A stretch of 64,000 nucleotides of DNA from PWQG01 sp050486205 (GTDB lineage: Bacteria; Pseudomonadota; Gammaproteobacteria; Pseudomonadales; Pseudohongiellaceae). The notes under the pieces were generated by a model. That model did no database searches. It saw only the letters and a program-made list of their open reading frames with translations, and was not told where the DNA came from. Within the stretch, counting starts at the first letter, position 1. Each line of letters starts with the position of its first letter. Of the stretch, positions 17,610-26,232 are shown in pieces. The stretch is from positions 310,001 to 374,000 of the forward strand of contig JBJHCW010000004.1 in assembly GCA_050486205.1 (NCBI GenBank). Reading direction: 5' to 3'. Both the position numbers and the translations under genes were made by a program.

Positions 17610-18506
17610 GTGGGTTCCCTCAAAGTATACGCCGCTGGCCCGCGCAGCCTGATGCGGCAGTTATGTGATGATTTTGAAGCTGACACCGGCATACGTGTGA
17701 AACTGGTTCAGGGGTCAACAGGCAGAATACTCTCCCGACTGGAAGCCGAGCAGGACAATCCGCAGGCAGATGTGTTTGTGTCAGCATCGCGGGATGTTGC
17801 TTTGGATCTGGAGCGGCGAGAGCTTCTGGTTGCCTACAGAAGTTCCAACGCAGCTACCGTACCGGAGGCTTTCAGCTCAAGCGGATTTGTGTCACAGGCC
17901 ATGGCAGCGCTGGCCCTGGTCTGGAGCACAGTCAGTGATACCCCGGAGCCGTCGGACTGGATTGATCTGGTAAAGCCGGTCTATCGCAATCGGGTTGTCA
18001 TGCCGGATCCGGCCCAGTCCGGTACTGCGCTGGATCTGGTCTCAGGGTTGTATGGCGCCATGGGTGAATCGGTATGGCAGATGTTTTCCGCCTTGCGTGA
18101 CAATGGCATGATCATCACCGGCGCCAACGATCAGACGCTGGTCCCGGTGTTGCAGAATGACAAGGCTGTGGCCTTTGGGGCTGTGGATTACGTGGCGTAT
18201 GGCAATCTTGCGCGAGGTGCTGACATCAAGGTCATCGTGCCTCGCAGTGGTACCGTGGTTGTGCCGCGTCCGGCGATGATCATCAAAGGCCCGGGCGACA
18301 AGGATGCCGCGCGGGCCTTTATCGATTTCCTGTTATCCGAAGCGGGTCAGGATCTGGCGGCCGATGCCTGGCTGATGCCAGCGCGCAGCGATATCGGGTC
18401 TCGCCGGCAGCTGTCTGATATCCGGCAGTTGCCGCTGATGCACAGTGATGATCCGTTGTCGCGTACGGCGATACTGGAACGATTCCAGCAGATCTTCGAT
18501 CGGTGA
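17610..18506 (+). CDS. AfuA/FbpA-type Fe3+ ABC solute-binding protein lacking a signal peptide
   Basis: This is a 298-residue protein with a GTG start (GGAAG upstream). It begins directly with the mature fold: SLKVYAAGPRSLMRQLCDDF, then GSTGRILSRLEAEQDNPQADVFVSAS. This is the same pattern as the lipoprotein encoded at 30649-31695 (VVYAAGPRSLAEAVT, GQIMARLEAERYRPRADVV), so the two are paralogues of the ferric-type type II binding-protein family. There is no signal peptide, and the frame upstream closes at a TGA eight codons before the start, so none can be added without a frameshift. Either the export signal has been lost or the protein acts in the cytoplasm. No transporter genes adjoin it; a TonB receptor precedes it. 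Confidence 0.8.
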   Translation: MGSLKVYAAGPRSLMRQLCDDFEADTGIRVKLVQGSTGRILSRLEAEQDNPQADVFVSASRDVALDLERRELLVAYRSSNAATVPEAFSSSGFVSQAMAALALVWSTVSDTPEPSDWIDLVKPVYRNRVVMPDPAQSGTALDLVSGLYGAMGESVWQMFSALRDNGMIITGANDQTLVPVLQNDKAVAFGAVDYVAYGNLARGADIKVIVPRSGTVVVPRPAMIIKGPGDKDAARAFIDFLLSEAGQDLAADAWLMPARSDIGSRRQLSDIRQLPLMHSDDPLSRTAILERFQQIFDR

Positions 18507-18588
18507 CTTCCGGTTGATTGTCTGTAACAGACCTGTAAAGAGCTCTCTATAACCGGGTCTGTGGCCGCTCCGGCAATTGCCTGACTGC

Positions 18589-19032
18589 TCAGGCAGTCGG
18601 CCCGGCTCGCAGTCCGGCAATTTCCGAGGGAGTGGCCTTCAATGCGTGCGCCACCCGATCAAAGTAGTCCAGTTCGAATTCCCGGATATGGTCGTCGGTG
18701 CGCAGGACGGTGATCAGTGCCTGGATGATAAGCATTCGATCTTCGTCATCCAGCTTTCTCGTGGCCTTGTTCAGGTAGCGATCCAGTGACTGTCGTTCGA
18801 AAATTGCCGATTGCGCAGCAGTATGGATATCGCCCTTGCTGAAGGTTTCGCCGGTATGCTCAGCCAGAATGCGCTGAACGCAGGCAAGCTCGTCCGGATG
18901 CACATTGGTGTCGGCGCTGGTTGCTCGCGCCAGTACCATCAGCAGCACTTCCTTGAGCAGCTGCTTCTGGTCCGCTTCGGTGTCGGTGTTGCGAAACAGG
19001 CTGGTGATCGCTTCAAAATTCAAAAGACTCAT
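18589..19032 (-). CDS. TerB-family protein
   Basis: This 147-residue, all-helical cytoplasmic protein has the TerB signature ATSADTNVHPDELACVQRIL, with acidic residues likely to bind a metal, and a second half-repeat (ALITVLRTDDHIREFELDY). TerB proteins are linked to tellurite resistance and membrane-stress responses. Stand-alone copies such as this have no defined role. The stop codon overlaps a small hairpin (GACTGC/GCAGTC at 18583-18598) at the convergent junction with the binding-protein gene. Confidence 0.85.
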   Translation of the reverse strand: MSLLNFEAITSLFRNTDTEADQKQLLKEVLLMVLARATSADTNVHPDELACVQRILAEHTGETFSKGDIHTAAQSAIFERQSLDRYLNKATRKLDDEDRMLIIQALITVLRTDDHIREFELDYFDRVAHALKATPSEIAGLRAGPTA

Positions 19033-19184
19033 TCTTTTTTTTACCTCGGATGTTGGCTGGCAGACTCTGGAGATCGCAGCCGAGTATACAGCTAACGCTC
19101 ACATGCTGCATCCTCGGCGCCACCTCGTTCCTGGCAGCGCTGGGGTTGTTTTCAGGATATGATATTTCATAACATATAGTGATA

Positions 19185-19202
19185 AAAGTGCAAGTACACT
19201 TT
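19185..19202. promoter_or_regulatory. Candidate operator between terB and the HupE-like gene
   Basis: The inverted repeat AAAGTG-N6-CACTTT (19185-19202) lies in a 249-bp divergent intergenic region. It sits just after an AT-rich stretch (19155-19185) that is the most promoter-like part. It is 80 bp from the HupE-like start and 153 bp from the terB start. No cognate regulator is identified. Confidence 0.35.
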
Positions 19203-19281
19203 CGGATGTACCTGTCACGTGCCGGTGATAGAATGCGGAGCCCTAAGCGCAGGAACTACAAGTCAACAGGACCGTCAAGGC

Positions 19282-20409
19282 ATGCCCAAAGCCCACTCTG
19301 TGAGCCCGATCAACACCCCTTTACCGAATCCGGGGAGGCTGCTTGTGCTGTTGATTGCCCTGTTCGCCGTCTGCTGGCCCCTATACGCTGTTGCCCACGA
19401 TGTATCCGAGATAGGTCGCCAGCGCATGGCAACGGGCAACGCCCTGGACATTATCTGGACCGGTGCCGAACACATGATCACCGGCTACGACCACATGTTG
19501 TTCCTGCTCGGGGTCATGTTCTTTCTGACCCGTTTCATTGAAATCGTCAAATTTGTCACCGCATTCACTGTTGGTCACATCATCACACTTATTGTCGCCA
19601 CCTATGCCGGTATCACCGCCAATCACTATCTGATTGACGCGGTTATTGCCCTGACCGTGGCCTACAAGGGTTTTGAAAATCTGGACGGCTTCCGGCGCTG
19701 GTTCGGCGTGCGGGCGCCGAACCTTCTGTTCATGGTGTTTCTGTTTGGACTGATACATGGCTTTGGTCTGGCGGCGCAGTTGCAGACCCTCACTTTGCGG
19801 GAGGATCCCAATCTGCTGGGCAAGATACTGCTGTTCAATGTGGGTGTTGAGGTAGGGCAGATCATGGCTTTGATAGTGATGGCCTTTGCCATCCGGGCCT
19901 GGCAGCAGGTGCGCGCCTGGCCCGCTATCAGCCGCACCATAAACCTGGGGCTGATTCTTGCCGGCGTGGTGCTGTTGGTGTACCAGCTTTATGGCTATGT
20001 CCAGGAACGGCAGCAACTTGCGACCGGGCCCGCTACCCAGCTTGAGCTGGAGGTGTTTGCCGAGGGCGACTTCCTGATTGGCCAGCTGCGTTACGCCGAT
20101 GGTCGTGCCTTGCCCGAGGCAGAGGTGCAGGTGCTCCGTCTGTCAGATCAGCATCAGGAGCAGGTGGTCACTGACGGGGAGGGCTGGTTTGCCTATGTGG
20201 GTGATGGCGAGCAGGCTTACCGTTTGAGTGCCATGGATGAAGCAGGCAACAGCGTGGAAACCGAGCTTGTCCCTGCGGAGTTTGTGCTGGATTATCATGA
20301 CCATGACACACACGTGGAGGCGTGGATGATCATTGGTTTACTGTTGCTGCTTTCGGTCATTCCAGCGCGTGTTGTCAGGCGACGGGAGTCAGTCACTGTC
20401 ACCCGATGA
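19282..20409 (+). CDS. HupE/UreJ_2-type membrane protein with C-terminal beta domain
   Basis: I start at ATG 19282 (375 residues), since the upstream ATG at 19219 adds a hydrophilic run in front of the signal peptide. The signal peptide ends at PLYAVA. The chain continues HDVSEIGRQRMATGN, then WTGAEHMITGYDHMLFLLGVMFF, the HupE/UreJ_2 hallmark with His and Asp in a membrane helix, and GHIITLIVATYAGI. Seven helices reach about residue 240. A soluble beta segment (LELEVFAEGDFLIGQLRYAD to YRLSAMDEAGNSVE) resembles a carboxypeptidase-regulatory fold, and one last helix follows near 355. The family is linked to metal or small-solute transport, without a proven substrate for this subgroup. It converges with the GAP-family gene, overlapping by 11 bp. 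Confidence 0.85.
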   Translation: MPKAHSVSPINTPLPNPGRLLVLLIALFAVCWPLYAVAHDVSEIGRQRMATGNALDIIWTGAEHMITGYDHMLFLLGVMFFLTRFIEIVKFVTAFTVGHIITLIVATYAGITANHYLIDAVIALTVAYKGFENLDGFRRWFGVRAPNLLFMVFLFGLIHGFGLAAQLQTLTLREDPNLLGKILLFNVGVEVGQIMALIVMAFAIRAWQQVRAWPAISRTINLGLILAGVVLLVYQLYGYVQERQQLATGPATQLELEVFAEGDFLIGQLRYADGRALPEAEVQVLRLSDQHQEQVVTDGEGWFAYVGDGEQAYRLSAMDEAGNSVETELVPAEFVLDYHDHDTHVEAWMIIGLLLLLSVIPARVVRRRESVTVTR

Positions 20410-21097
20410 TACGACCCAGTGCATTGGTGGCCACAATGAATCCGGCAATACCAATGATCCAGCCAACGGCGGTTTCACCGTTGCGGCTCACCCAGGCATC
20501 CATTCGTTGCAGTAATGGCAGCACCAGGGAGAAGCTGATGTTCCGGGCCATCATCAGCGCAATGGCCGGGGTGATCATCACCAGGCAGTAAGCTGCCAGC
20601 AAGCCGATGGCGGTCAGTGACGCCAGCTCACTGGTGCCGATAATCGCCATGGCGGCGAGATAGGGCAACATGGTTGCCACTTCAGCCATGGCGGCTATCA
20701 GGGCCAGGGTCATCAGGAATTGCGTTGAAGAAGAGTGACTCAGGGCCCGGTCGCGCCACCTGGCCGCTCGGTCGGGTTTGCCCAGGCGTTCGCTGCGTCT
20801 GGAATCAAAGCGGAAACTGACTGAAAACAGCGCAATTCCGAACAGCAACTGTACCCAGGCACCGGCCGGGGATTCAATCATGCTGCCCAACCAATCCAGA
20901 GCGGGCGCCGCGCCCAGCATCAGCACCACACCAACAATGAAGTAGAACACAGCGACTGTGATCAGGTAAATCAGGATCAGTCGGCTGCTGATAGTCGTAG
21001 GTGCCAGTAACAACCAGATTGGAATGAAAAGTGTTCCGATGCTGGTGCTGTCGATGAGGGCCAGGCCGGTCAGGCTGAGTATGAGCGAAATATCCAT
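20399..21097 (-). CDS. GAP-family (LysE-superfamily-like) membrane protein
   Basis: This 232-residue protein has six hydrophobic helices. The N-terminus (MDISLILSLTGLALIDSTSIGTLFIP) and the TMLPYLAAMAIIG motif in the fourth helix match GAP-family proteins, relatives of LysE-type exporters. A basic loop (RFDSRRSERLGKPDRAARWR) separates the two halves. Some relatives export lipids or peptidoglycolipids, but the substrate here is unknown. The gene is divergent from a TetR-type regulator with an 80-bp shared region, the usual arrangement for a repressor and its target efflux gene. Confidence 0.8.
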   Translation of the reverse strand: MDISLILSLTGLALIDSTSIGTLFIPIWLLLAPTTISSRLILIYLITVAVFYFIVGVVLMLGAAPALDWLGSMIESPAGAWVQLLFGIALFSVSFRFDSRRSERLGKPDRAARWRDRALSHSSSTQFLMTLALIAAMAEVATMLPYLAAMAIIGTSELASLTAIGLLAAYCLVMITPAIALMMARNISFSLVLPLLQRMDAWVSRNGETAVGWIIGIAGFIVATNALGRIIG

Positions 21098-21177
21098 GTG
21101 CTCTCCGGAAGTGCTGGGTGCCGCTTATTTTAATACACTTGTGCCAAATAAAACAGCGCGCATGATATACTGGATTC

Positions 21178-21771
21178 ATGCCAAAGATAGTGGATCATGA
21201 CCAGCGACGCGAAGAGATTGCCCGGGCTGTCTGGCGCCTGATTGTCAGCGCAGGCATGGGTGGGGTGAGTGTGCGCAATGTGGCGCGCGAAGCAGGCCTG
21301 TCACAGGGAGCGCTTCGGCACTACTTTGCTTCACAGCCAGCCTTGCTGCTGTTCAGTATGCAGCAGGTCGATGCCCAGGTACTGCGGCGTCTCGCGGCGC
21401 TTCGGGAGCAGGGCTTGCCGCCCAGGCAGCACGTGAGGGACATGCTGACACAGGTATTGCCAATGGACGCACAGCGTCGGGCCGAGTTACAGGTATGGTG
21501 GGCGTTCGTGACACAAGCCGGTTCAGACTCACGGCTTCGCGCCCATGCCGAGCAGGTGTACGCAAAGCTGCGCAGTGGTATGCTGGGTGCCATCCGGCAT
21601 CTCAGGACTCACGATGTATTGCGCAAGGGGCTGGATGAAAGCATTGAGGCTGAACGGCTGTACGCGCTGGTCGACGGCCTTGCCTTGCATGCAATACTGA
21701 AGCCGGATGCGATGCAACCCTCGGTGATGGCAGAGGTGCTGGAGACCCATCTTGATAGCTTGTGTCGGTGA
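21178..21771 (+). CDS. TetR-family transcriptional regulator (BetI-like)
   Basis: This is a 197-residue protein. The N-terminal helix-turn-helix reads REEIARAVWRLIVSAGMGGV followed by SVRNVAREAGLSQGALRHYF, very like the BetI/TetR subgroup. The C-terminal part is a helical ligand-binding and dimerisation domain. It is divergent from the GAP-family exporter with only 80 bp between, so it probably represses that gene and itself. A possible extended -10 (TGATATACT) lies in the gap. No clear operator palindrome is visible there. Confidence 0.9.
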   Translation: MPKIVDHDQRREEIARAVWRLIVSAGMGGVSVRNVAREAGLSQGALRHYFASQPALLLFSMQQVDAQVLRRLAALREQGLPPRQHVRDMLTQVLPMDAQRRAELQVWWAFVTQAGSDSRLRAHAEQVYAKLRSGMLGAIRHLRTHDVLRKGLDESIEAERLYALVDGLALHAILKPDAMQPSVMAEVLETHLDSLCR

Positions 21772-21822
21772 GGCAGCCCCGAATTTCCCACGAAGCTGCG
21801 CGATCTGCGGACCAGAGAAACC

Positions 21823-23277
21823 ATGACAACAGCCAATACGGATGCCACCCGGCCCCGCAATACAAAAATAGTCTGCACCATTGGCCCTGCCTGCGCCTCG
21901 GCAGAAGGCATGGCCGATCTCATGCAGCAGGGCATGGATGTGGCGCGCCTGAATTTCTCCCACGGCAGTCACAACGAGCATCTCAAGGTGATTGAGCTGC
22001 TGCGCGAGCAGTCAGCGCTGGCCGGGCGCAATATACCGATTCTGCTGGACCTGCAGGGACCCAAAATACGGGTCGGCAAGCTGGCTGCGGGACAGGTGGA
22101 ACTGGTTGCCGGCGCCATGGTGCAACTGACACCTGAACAGTGTGATGGTACGGCCGAGTTGATACCGGTGGATTATCCAGCGCTGGCGCAGGATGCCCGT
22201 GCCGGTGACCGTATTCTGATGGATGACGGGTTGCTGGAGTTGCGCGTGGAAGCGGTAGAGGCTGGCAGTGTCATGGCACGTGTCGTGATGGGTGGTGTGC
22301 TGCGATCACGCAAGGGCGTGAACCTGCCAGGGGTAAAAACCTCCATTTCTGCAATTACGGCGAAGGATATTGCAGATCTGGAATTTGGTCTGGCCCAGGG
22401 CATCGACTTTGTGGCCATGTCCTTCGTTCGCAACGCTGATGATGTGCGGGAACTTGTCCAGAGAGTGGCGGACAAAGGTAGCGCTGCCTCGGTGATCGCC
22501 AAGATTGAAAAACCCGAGGCGCTGGATGAGATTGATGACATTATTGCCGAAGCCGGCGGCATCATGGTGGCGCGCGGTGATCTCGGCATCGAGATCGACA
22601 GTGAGCGTGTGCCACTGGTACAGAAGGACATCATTGGCAAGTGCCGGCGCGCGGGCAAGCCGGTGATTACGGCGACACAGTTACTGGAATCGATGATCGA
22701 CCACCCACGTCCCACCCGGGCGGAAAGCTCGGATGTGGCCAATGCCGTGCTCGATGGTACCGATGCCGTGATGCTTTCCGGCGAGACCGCGGTGGGCAAG
22801 TATCCAGCCGCGGCTGTGAAAACGCTGGACCGTATCTGCCGCCGTATCGAGGGCGAAGCCCAGCGCATTTACTACGGACTGGAATTTGTTCGTCCGCGTC
22901 GTGAAGAAAAGCAGGTTATTGAATCCCTGAGTTATTCAACCGTGATCATGGCGCGTGAAGTCGGTGCGCGGGTGATTGCCACCATCACACATTCGGGCAT
23001 GACCGCCAAACGCATCGCCAAGTACAGACCGGCGATGCCCATTATTGCCTTTACGGAAAGTGATGAGGTGCTGCGTCAGTTGTCTCTGGTGTGGGGCGTA
23101 ACAGGGGTCAAGTTAAACACATTGTTTGACACCGACCGCAGTGTACGCCTGATGGAAGACTATCTCAAGGCGCACGGACTGGTGGACGCGGGCGACCGGG
23201 TGGTGCTGGCCACCGGTATTCCGGTGGCCAAGCGCGGTCGGACCAATATGGTGACCATCACCACGGTTACTGGTTGA
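21823..23277 (+). CDS. pyk: Pyruvate kinase
   Basis: This is a 484-residue cytoplasmic enzyme that converts phosphoenolpyruvate plus ADP to pyruvate plus ATP in glycolysis. Landmarks in order are NTKIVCTIGPAC, DVARLNFSHGSHNEH (the Arg, Asn and Ser of the phosphate/K+ site), LLDLQGPKIRVG, IAKIEKPEALDEIDDI (catalytic Lys), GIMVARGDLGIEI (metal-binding Glu and Asp), RPTRAESSDVANAVLDGTD and VMLSGETAVGKYP. The C-terminal effector domain is present (GRTNMVTITTVTG end). The length matches the PykA type of Proteobacteria. It follows the TetR gene by 51 bp, with no functional tie expected. Confidence 0.97.
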   Translation: MTTANTDATRPRNTKIVCTIGPACASAEGMADLMQQGMDVARLNFSHGSHNEHLKVIELLREQSALAGRNIPILLDLQGPKIRVGKLAAGQVELVAGAMVQLTPEQCDGTAELIPVDYPALAQDARAGDRILMDDGLLELRVEAVEAGSVMARVVMGGVLRSRKGVNLPGVKTSISAITAKDIADLEFGLAQGIDFVAMSFVRNADDVRELVQRVADKGSAASVIAKIEKPEALDEIDDIIAEAGGIMVARGDLGIEIDSERVPLVQKDIIGKCRRAGKPVITATQLLESMIDHPRPTRAESSDVANAVLDGTDAVMLSGETAVGKYPAAAVKTLDRICRRIEGEAQRIYYGLEFVRPRREEKQVIESLSYSTVIMAREVGARVIATITHSGMTAKRIAKYRPAMPIIAFTESDEVLRQLSLVWGVTGVKLNTLFDTDRSVRLMEDYLKAHGLVDAGDRVVLATGIPVAKRGRTNMVTITTVTG

Positions 23278-23280
23278 TGG

Positions 23281-24579
23281 TCAGGGTGCACTCCGGGGAT
23301 AGGCCGGCGGCAGGGTGAGCTCATCCAGGCTCATGTAACGATCGCGTAACTGTGTATGGCGGCTCTGCATAGGGATGGCCATGCCGCGAATAAAGACATG
23401 GTCTGCGTAGGTGGTCACCTCCAGCGGATCGCCATCCCAGACCACCACATCGGCGTCCATACCCGGCTCAATGCGCCCTACCCGATCATCAATGCCCCAG
23501 ATCCTGGCGGGCACTATTGTCAATGCTGCCAGCGCCGCTTCCCATTCAAGACCGTGTGCGACAGCATTGCCGGCGCCCTGGGTGATATTGCGGGCATTAT
23601 GGCTGTCCCCGCTGCTGAAGGTCATGGCAACACCTGCTGCATGCAGTCGCGCGGCATTTTCCAATGTGGAGCCCAGTGACTCAAAGCGCCCAGGCAGATT
23701 CTGCAGTGGGTTCAGTATTACCGGCACACCGGCATCGGCCAGTTCATCGGCCACCATCCATGCCTCGGCGCCACCATAGATGGCAAGTCTGAGATCGTAG
23801 TCATTGGCCAGACGCAGAGCGGCACGGATGTCACTGGCGCGGTGCACAGTCAGCACCAGCGGCAGTTCACCGTTGATCACCGCTTGCAGCGCCATCAGGT
23901 CCAGGCGGCTCAGGGCATACTCGCGTCGTTCGCGACGATCAAAGGCGCCCTGGTTGTCTGCGTAGTCACGCGCGTCCTGGAAGGCTTCACGCAGATGCAG
24001 CAGTGCAGCAGCCCGCGAGCCGCCAGTCATGGCCGCGCCGGTTTCGCCCAGGCTGGCATACATGGCTGCAGGACTGCGAGTGATGTAATCGCTCGGGTGT
24101 CCCAGGTCGATGACGGCGCCCTGACCCGCAATCAGGCGGCCATTGCTGGTCGGCGCCACTACCGCACGGGTGATGCCTTCGATCCGGTTGACTGGTATTA
24201 CAGCTGAATTGGGATTGATGGCGTCAGTGACATCAAAGGCTGCGGTAAAGCGCCGGTCGCTGGTGCCGGCATCCACGCTCTGCTCGACGCCGGAAACCTC
24301 GGCAATGCCCATCTGCCCGTGTGCATCAATCAGGCCAGGTGTCACCACCTTGCCACTGGCATCAATTCGGGTAGCGTCATCGGGAATTGATACGTTGCTG
24401 CCAACTTCCTCTATCCGGCCATTACGAATCAGCACCGTGGCGCCTTCCAGCACGCCGCGCTCACCCATGGTGTGCACGGTGCCGCCCACAATGGCTGTGG
24501 TGTCCGCCACAGCACTGCTTGCCGTCAGCGCAGGTATGAAAGCAGTGATCACTATACAGGCCAGGTGTCTCATCTTCAT
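23281..24579 (-). CDS. Exported amidohydrolase-family protein with altered metal motif
   Basis: This is a 432-residue protein with a signal peptide (IPALTASSAVAD). It has the usual composite beta N-terminus (TVHTMGERGVLEGATVLIRN), then GLIDAHGQMG, where amidohydrolases normally have HxH. The second His is Gln here, and no clear Lys ligand is seen. The late SSGDSH keeps the Asp position, and the metal-dependent fold runs to MDADVVVWDGDPLEV. It may be inactive or bind one metal only. The start lies one base after the stop of the upstream amidohydrolase (TGA-C-ATG), so the two are cotranslated and may form a heteromer (inference). Confidence 0.85.
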   Translation of the reverse strand: MKMRHLACIVITAFIPALTASSAVADTTAIVGGTVHTMGERGVLEGATVLIRNGRIEEVGSNVSIPDDATRIDASGKVVTPGLIDAHGQMGIAEVSGVEQSVDAGTSDRRFTAAFDVTDAINPNSAVIPVNRIEGITRAVVAPTSNGRLIAGQGAVIDLGHPSDYITRSPAAMYASLGETGAAMTGGSRAAALLHLREAFQDARDYADNQGAFDRRERREYALSRLDLMALQAVINGELPLVLTVHRASDIRAALRLANDYDLRLAIYGGAEAWMVADELADAGVPVILNPLQNLPGRFESLGSTLENAARLHAAGVAMTFSSGDSHNARNITQGAGNAVAHGLEWEAALAALTIVPARIWGIDDRVGRIEPGMDADVVVWDGDPLEVTTYADHVFIRGMAIPMQSRHTQLRDRYMSLDELTLPPAYPRSAP

Positions 24580-24580
24580 G

Positions 24581-26023
24581 TCACTGCCCCCCCTGACCGG
24601 CGCTGCCCATCATTCCCATGGTGAAGTCCAGCTCCGGTTGCCGGGATGGGTCGTCGCGGTCATAGATTCGGGCCCCGTCAATATAGACCAGGCGGGTGCG
24701 GGCATAGACGCTGAACGGATCGCTGTCCCAGAGCACCACATCGGCGCGTTTGCCCGGCTCCAGGGAGCCGGTTTCATCCTCGATACCCAGAGAGCGGGCC
24801 GCGTTCAGTGTCAGCCAGCCGATGGCCTGTTCGCGGGTTACTGACATGCCGGCCCGATTGGCCGCTGCCATTGCCTTTGCCGCTTCCTGGTTCAGGCGCT
24901 GTATGTCGTCGGCCGAATCCGAGTGCAATATGGCGCAGGCGCCGGCAGCCTCCACCATGGGCACGTTTTCGCGCACCGCATCCCAGGCTTCCATCTTGAA
25001 TCCCCACCAGTCTGCCCACATGGCGGCGCAGGTGCCGGTCTGTGCCAGATAGTCGGCAATCTTGTAGGCTTCTACCGCGTGATGAAACGCGGTGATGTGG
25101 AAACCGAACTCCCTGGCCACATCCAGTCGATGTACCATCTCATCGGCGCGATAACAATGGTTATGCAGCAGGATTTCACCGGTCAGCACGCCAGCCAGGG
25201 TTTCCAGCTGAAGGTTGCGTTTGGGTTCGCTGGCTTCTTCATCGCCGTTACGTGCGTTGTCATAATCCTGCCAGCTCTGCAGATACTCCTGGGCATCAAT
25301 GAAAGCGGCGCGTACCAGTGCCTTGTTGCCCATACGTGTGTCCGGTGCACTATTGCGCCCGGCACCATATACCCGTTTGGGGTTTTCACCGCAGGCCATT
25401 TTCAGTGAATGCGGCGCGCCCGGGAATTTCATGTCCTGCACCGTGCGCGCCGGCACATTGCGAATGGTGACGCCGCGCCCACCAAAGATATTGGCCGATC
25501 CGGGCAACACCATGAGTGTGGTCACGCCGCCCTGCAGCGCCGTGATGAAGCCCGGATCCTGTGGCCACAGACCATGTTCGGCCCAGACATGTGCTGTGTT
25601 CGGGCCCACCACTTCGTTGCCGTCCGAGTGCGCCCAGACGCCGGGAGAGGCAAATACGCCCAGATGTGAATGCACGTCGATCAGCCCCGGCGTGATCCAG
25701 TGGCCGGAGGCATCAATCACCTCGGCACCCGATGGCGCGCTGATATCCTGTCCGATTGCCTGGATGCGTCCGTCACTGATCAGCACGTCGCCGCCATCAA
25801 TGCGTTCACCGGCACCAGTGAGCACTGTGGCGTTGCGCAGCAGCACCATCTCCGATGCCTGGGGCTGGTAGGTGGACGCAAAGCTGTCAGTCTGCAGAAT
25901 CCGGAATTCATTGTCGGCCTGTGCTGTAGAAGTGGTCATCAGTGGACTGGCGCAGACAGCCAGGGTCAGTGCCGAGCAGGCCAGCAGGGTGCCGCCCGGT
26001 CGTGTCCGATGGAAACTGTTCAT
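24581..26023 (-). CDS. Exported metal-dependent amidohydrolase
   Basis: This 480-residue protein has a signal peptide (LLACSALTLAVCASPLM...AQA). The first motif, GLIDVHSHLG, has an intact HxH. HNHCYRADEM and HITAFHHAVE supply further His ligands, and LHSDSADD supplies the Asp. The C-terminus RADVVLWDSDPFSVYARTRL is typical of imidazolonepropionase-like hydrolases (COG1228 group). It should hydrolyse an amide or cyclic amide in the periplasm; the substrate is unknown. It is the first gene of a two-gene operon with the motif-poor paralogue that follows. Confidence 0.92.
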   Translation of the reverse strand: MNSFHRTRPGGTLLACSALTLAVCASPLMTTSTAQADNEFRILQTDSFASTYQPQASEMVLLRNATVLTGAGERIDGGDVLISDGRIQAIGQDISAPSGAEVIDASGHWITPGLIDVHSHLGVFASPGVWAHSDGNEVVGPNTAHVWAEHGLWPQDPGFITALQGGVTTLMVLPGSANIFGGRGVTIRNVPARTVQDMKFPGAPHSLKMACGENPKRVYGAGRNSAPDTRMGNKALVRAAFIDAQEYLQSWQDYDNARNGDEEASEPKRNLQLETLAGVLTGEILLHNHCYRADEMVHRLDVAREFGFHITAFHHAVEAYKIADYLAQTGTCAAMWADWWGFKMEAWDAVRENVPMVEAAGACAILHSDSADDIQRLNQEAAKAMAAANRAGMSVTREQAIGWLTLNAARSLGIEDETGSLEPGKRADVVLWDSDPFSVYARTRLVYIDGARIYDRDDPSRQPELDFTMGMMGSAGQGGQ

Positions 26024-26232
26024 GAGTCCTCCGTAACAGCCTGTTGTTTGTTGGAATGATTGTTGTCAGGGACAGGTTAAGATTCGAGTCAGGCCTTGTC
26101 CACCATAATTGAATGACCTGTCTTTCTCCACATGGCCGTATGCGGTTTACGGCTGGTGTTGGTGGACTCAGTGTTTATAATGCCAGTATCCATAGTGATT
26201 GCATGCACAACAGGTGCAAGTGAGGTTTGATC

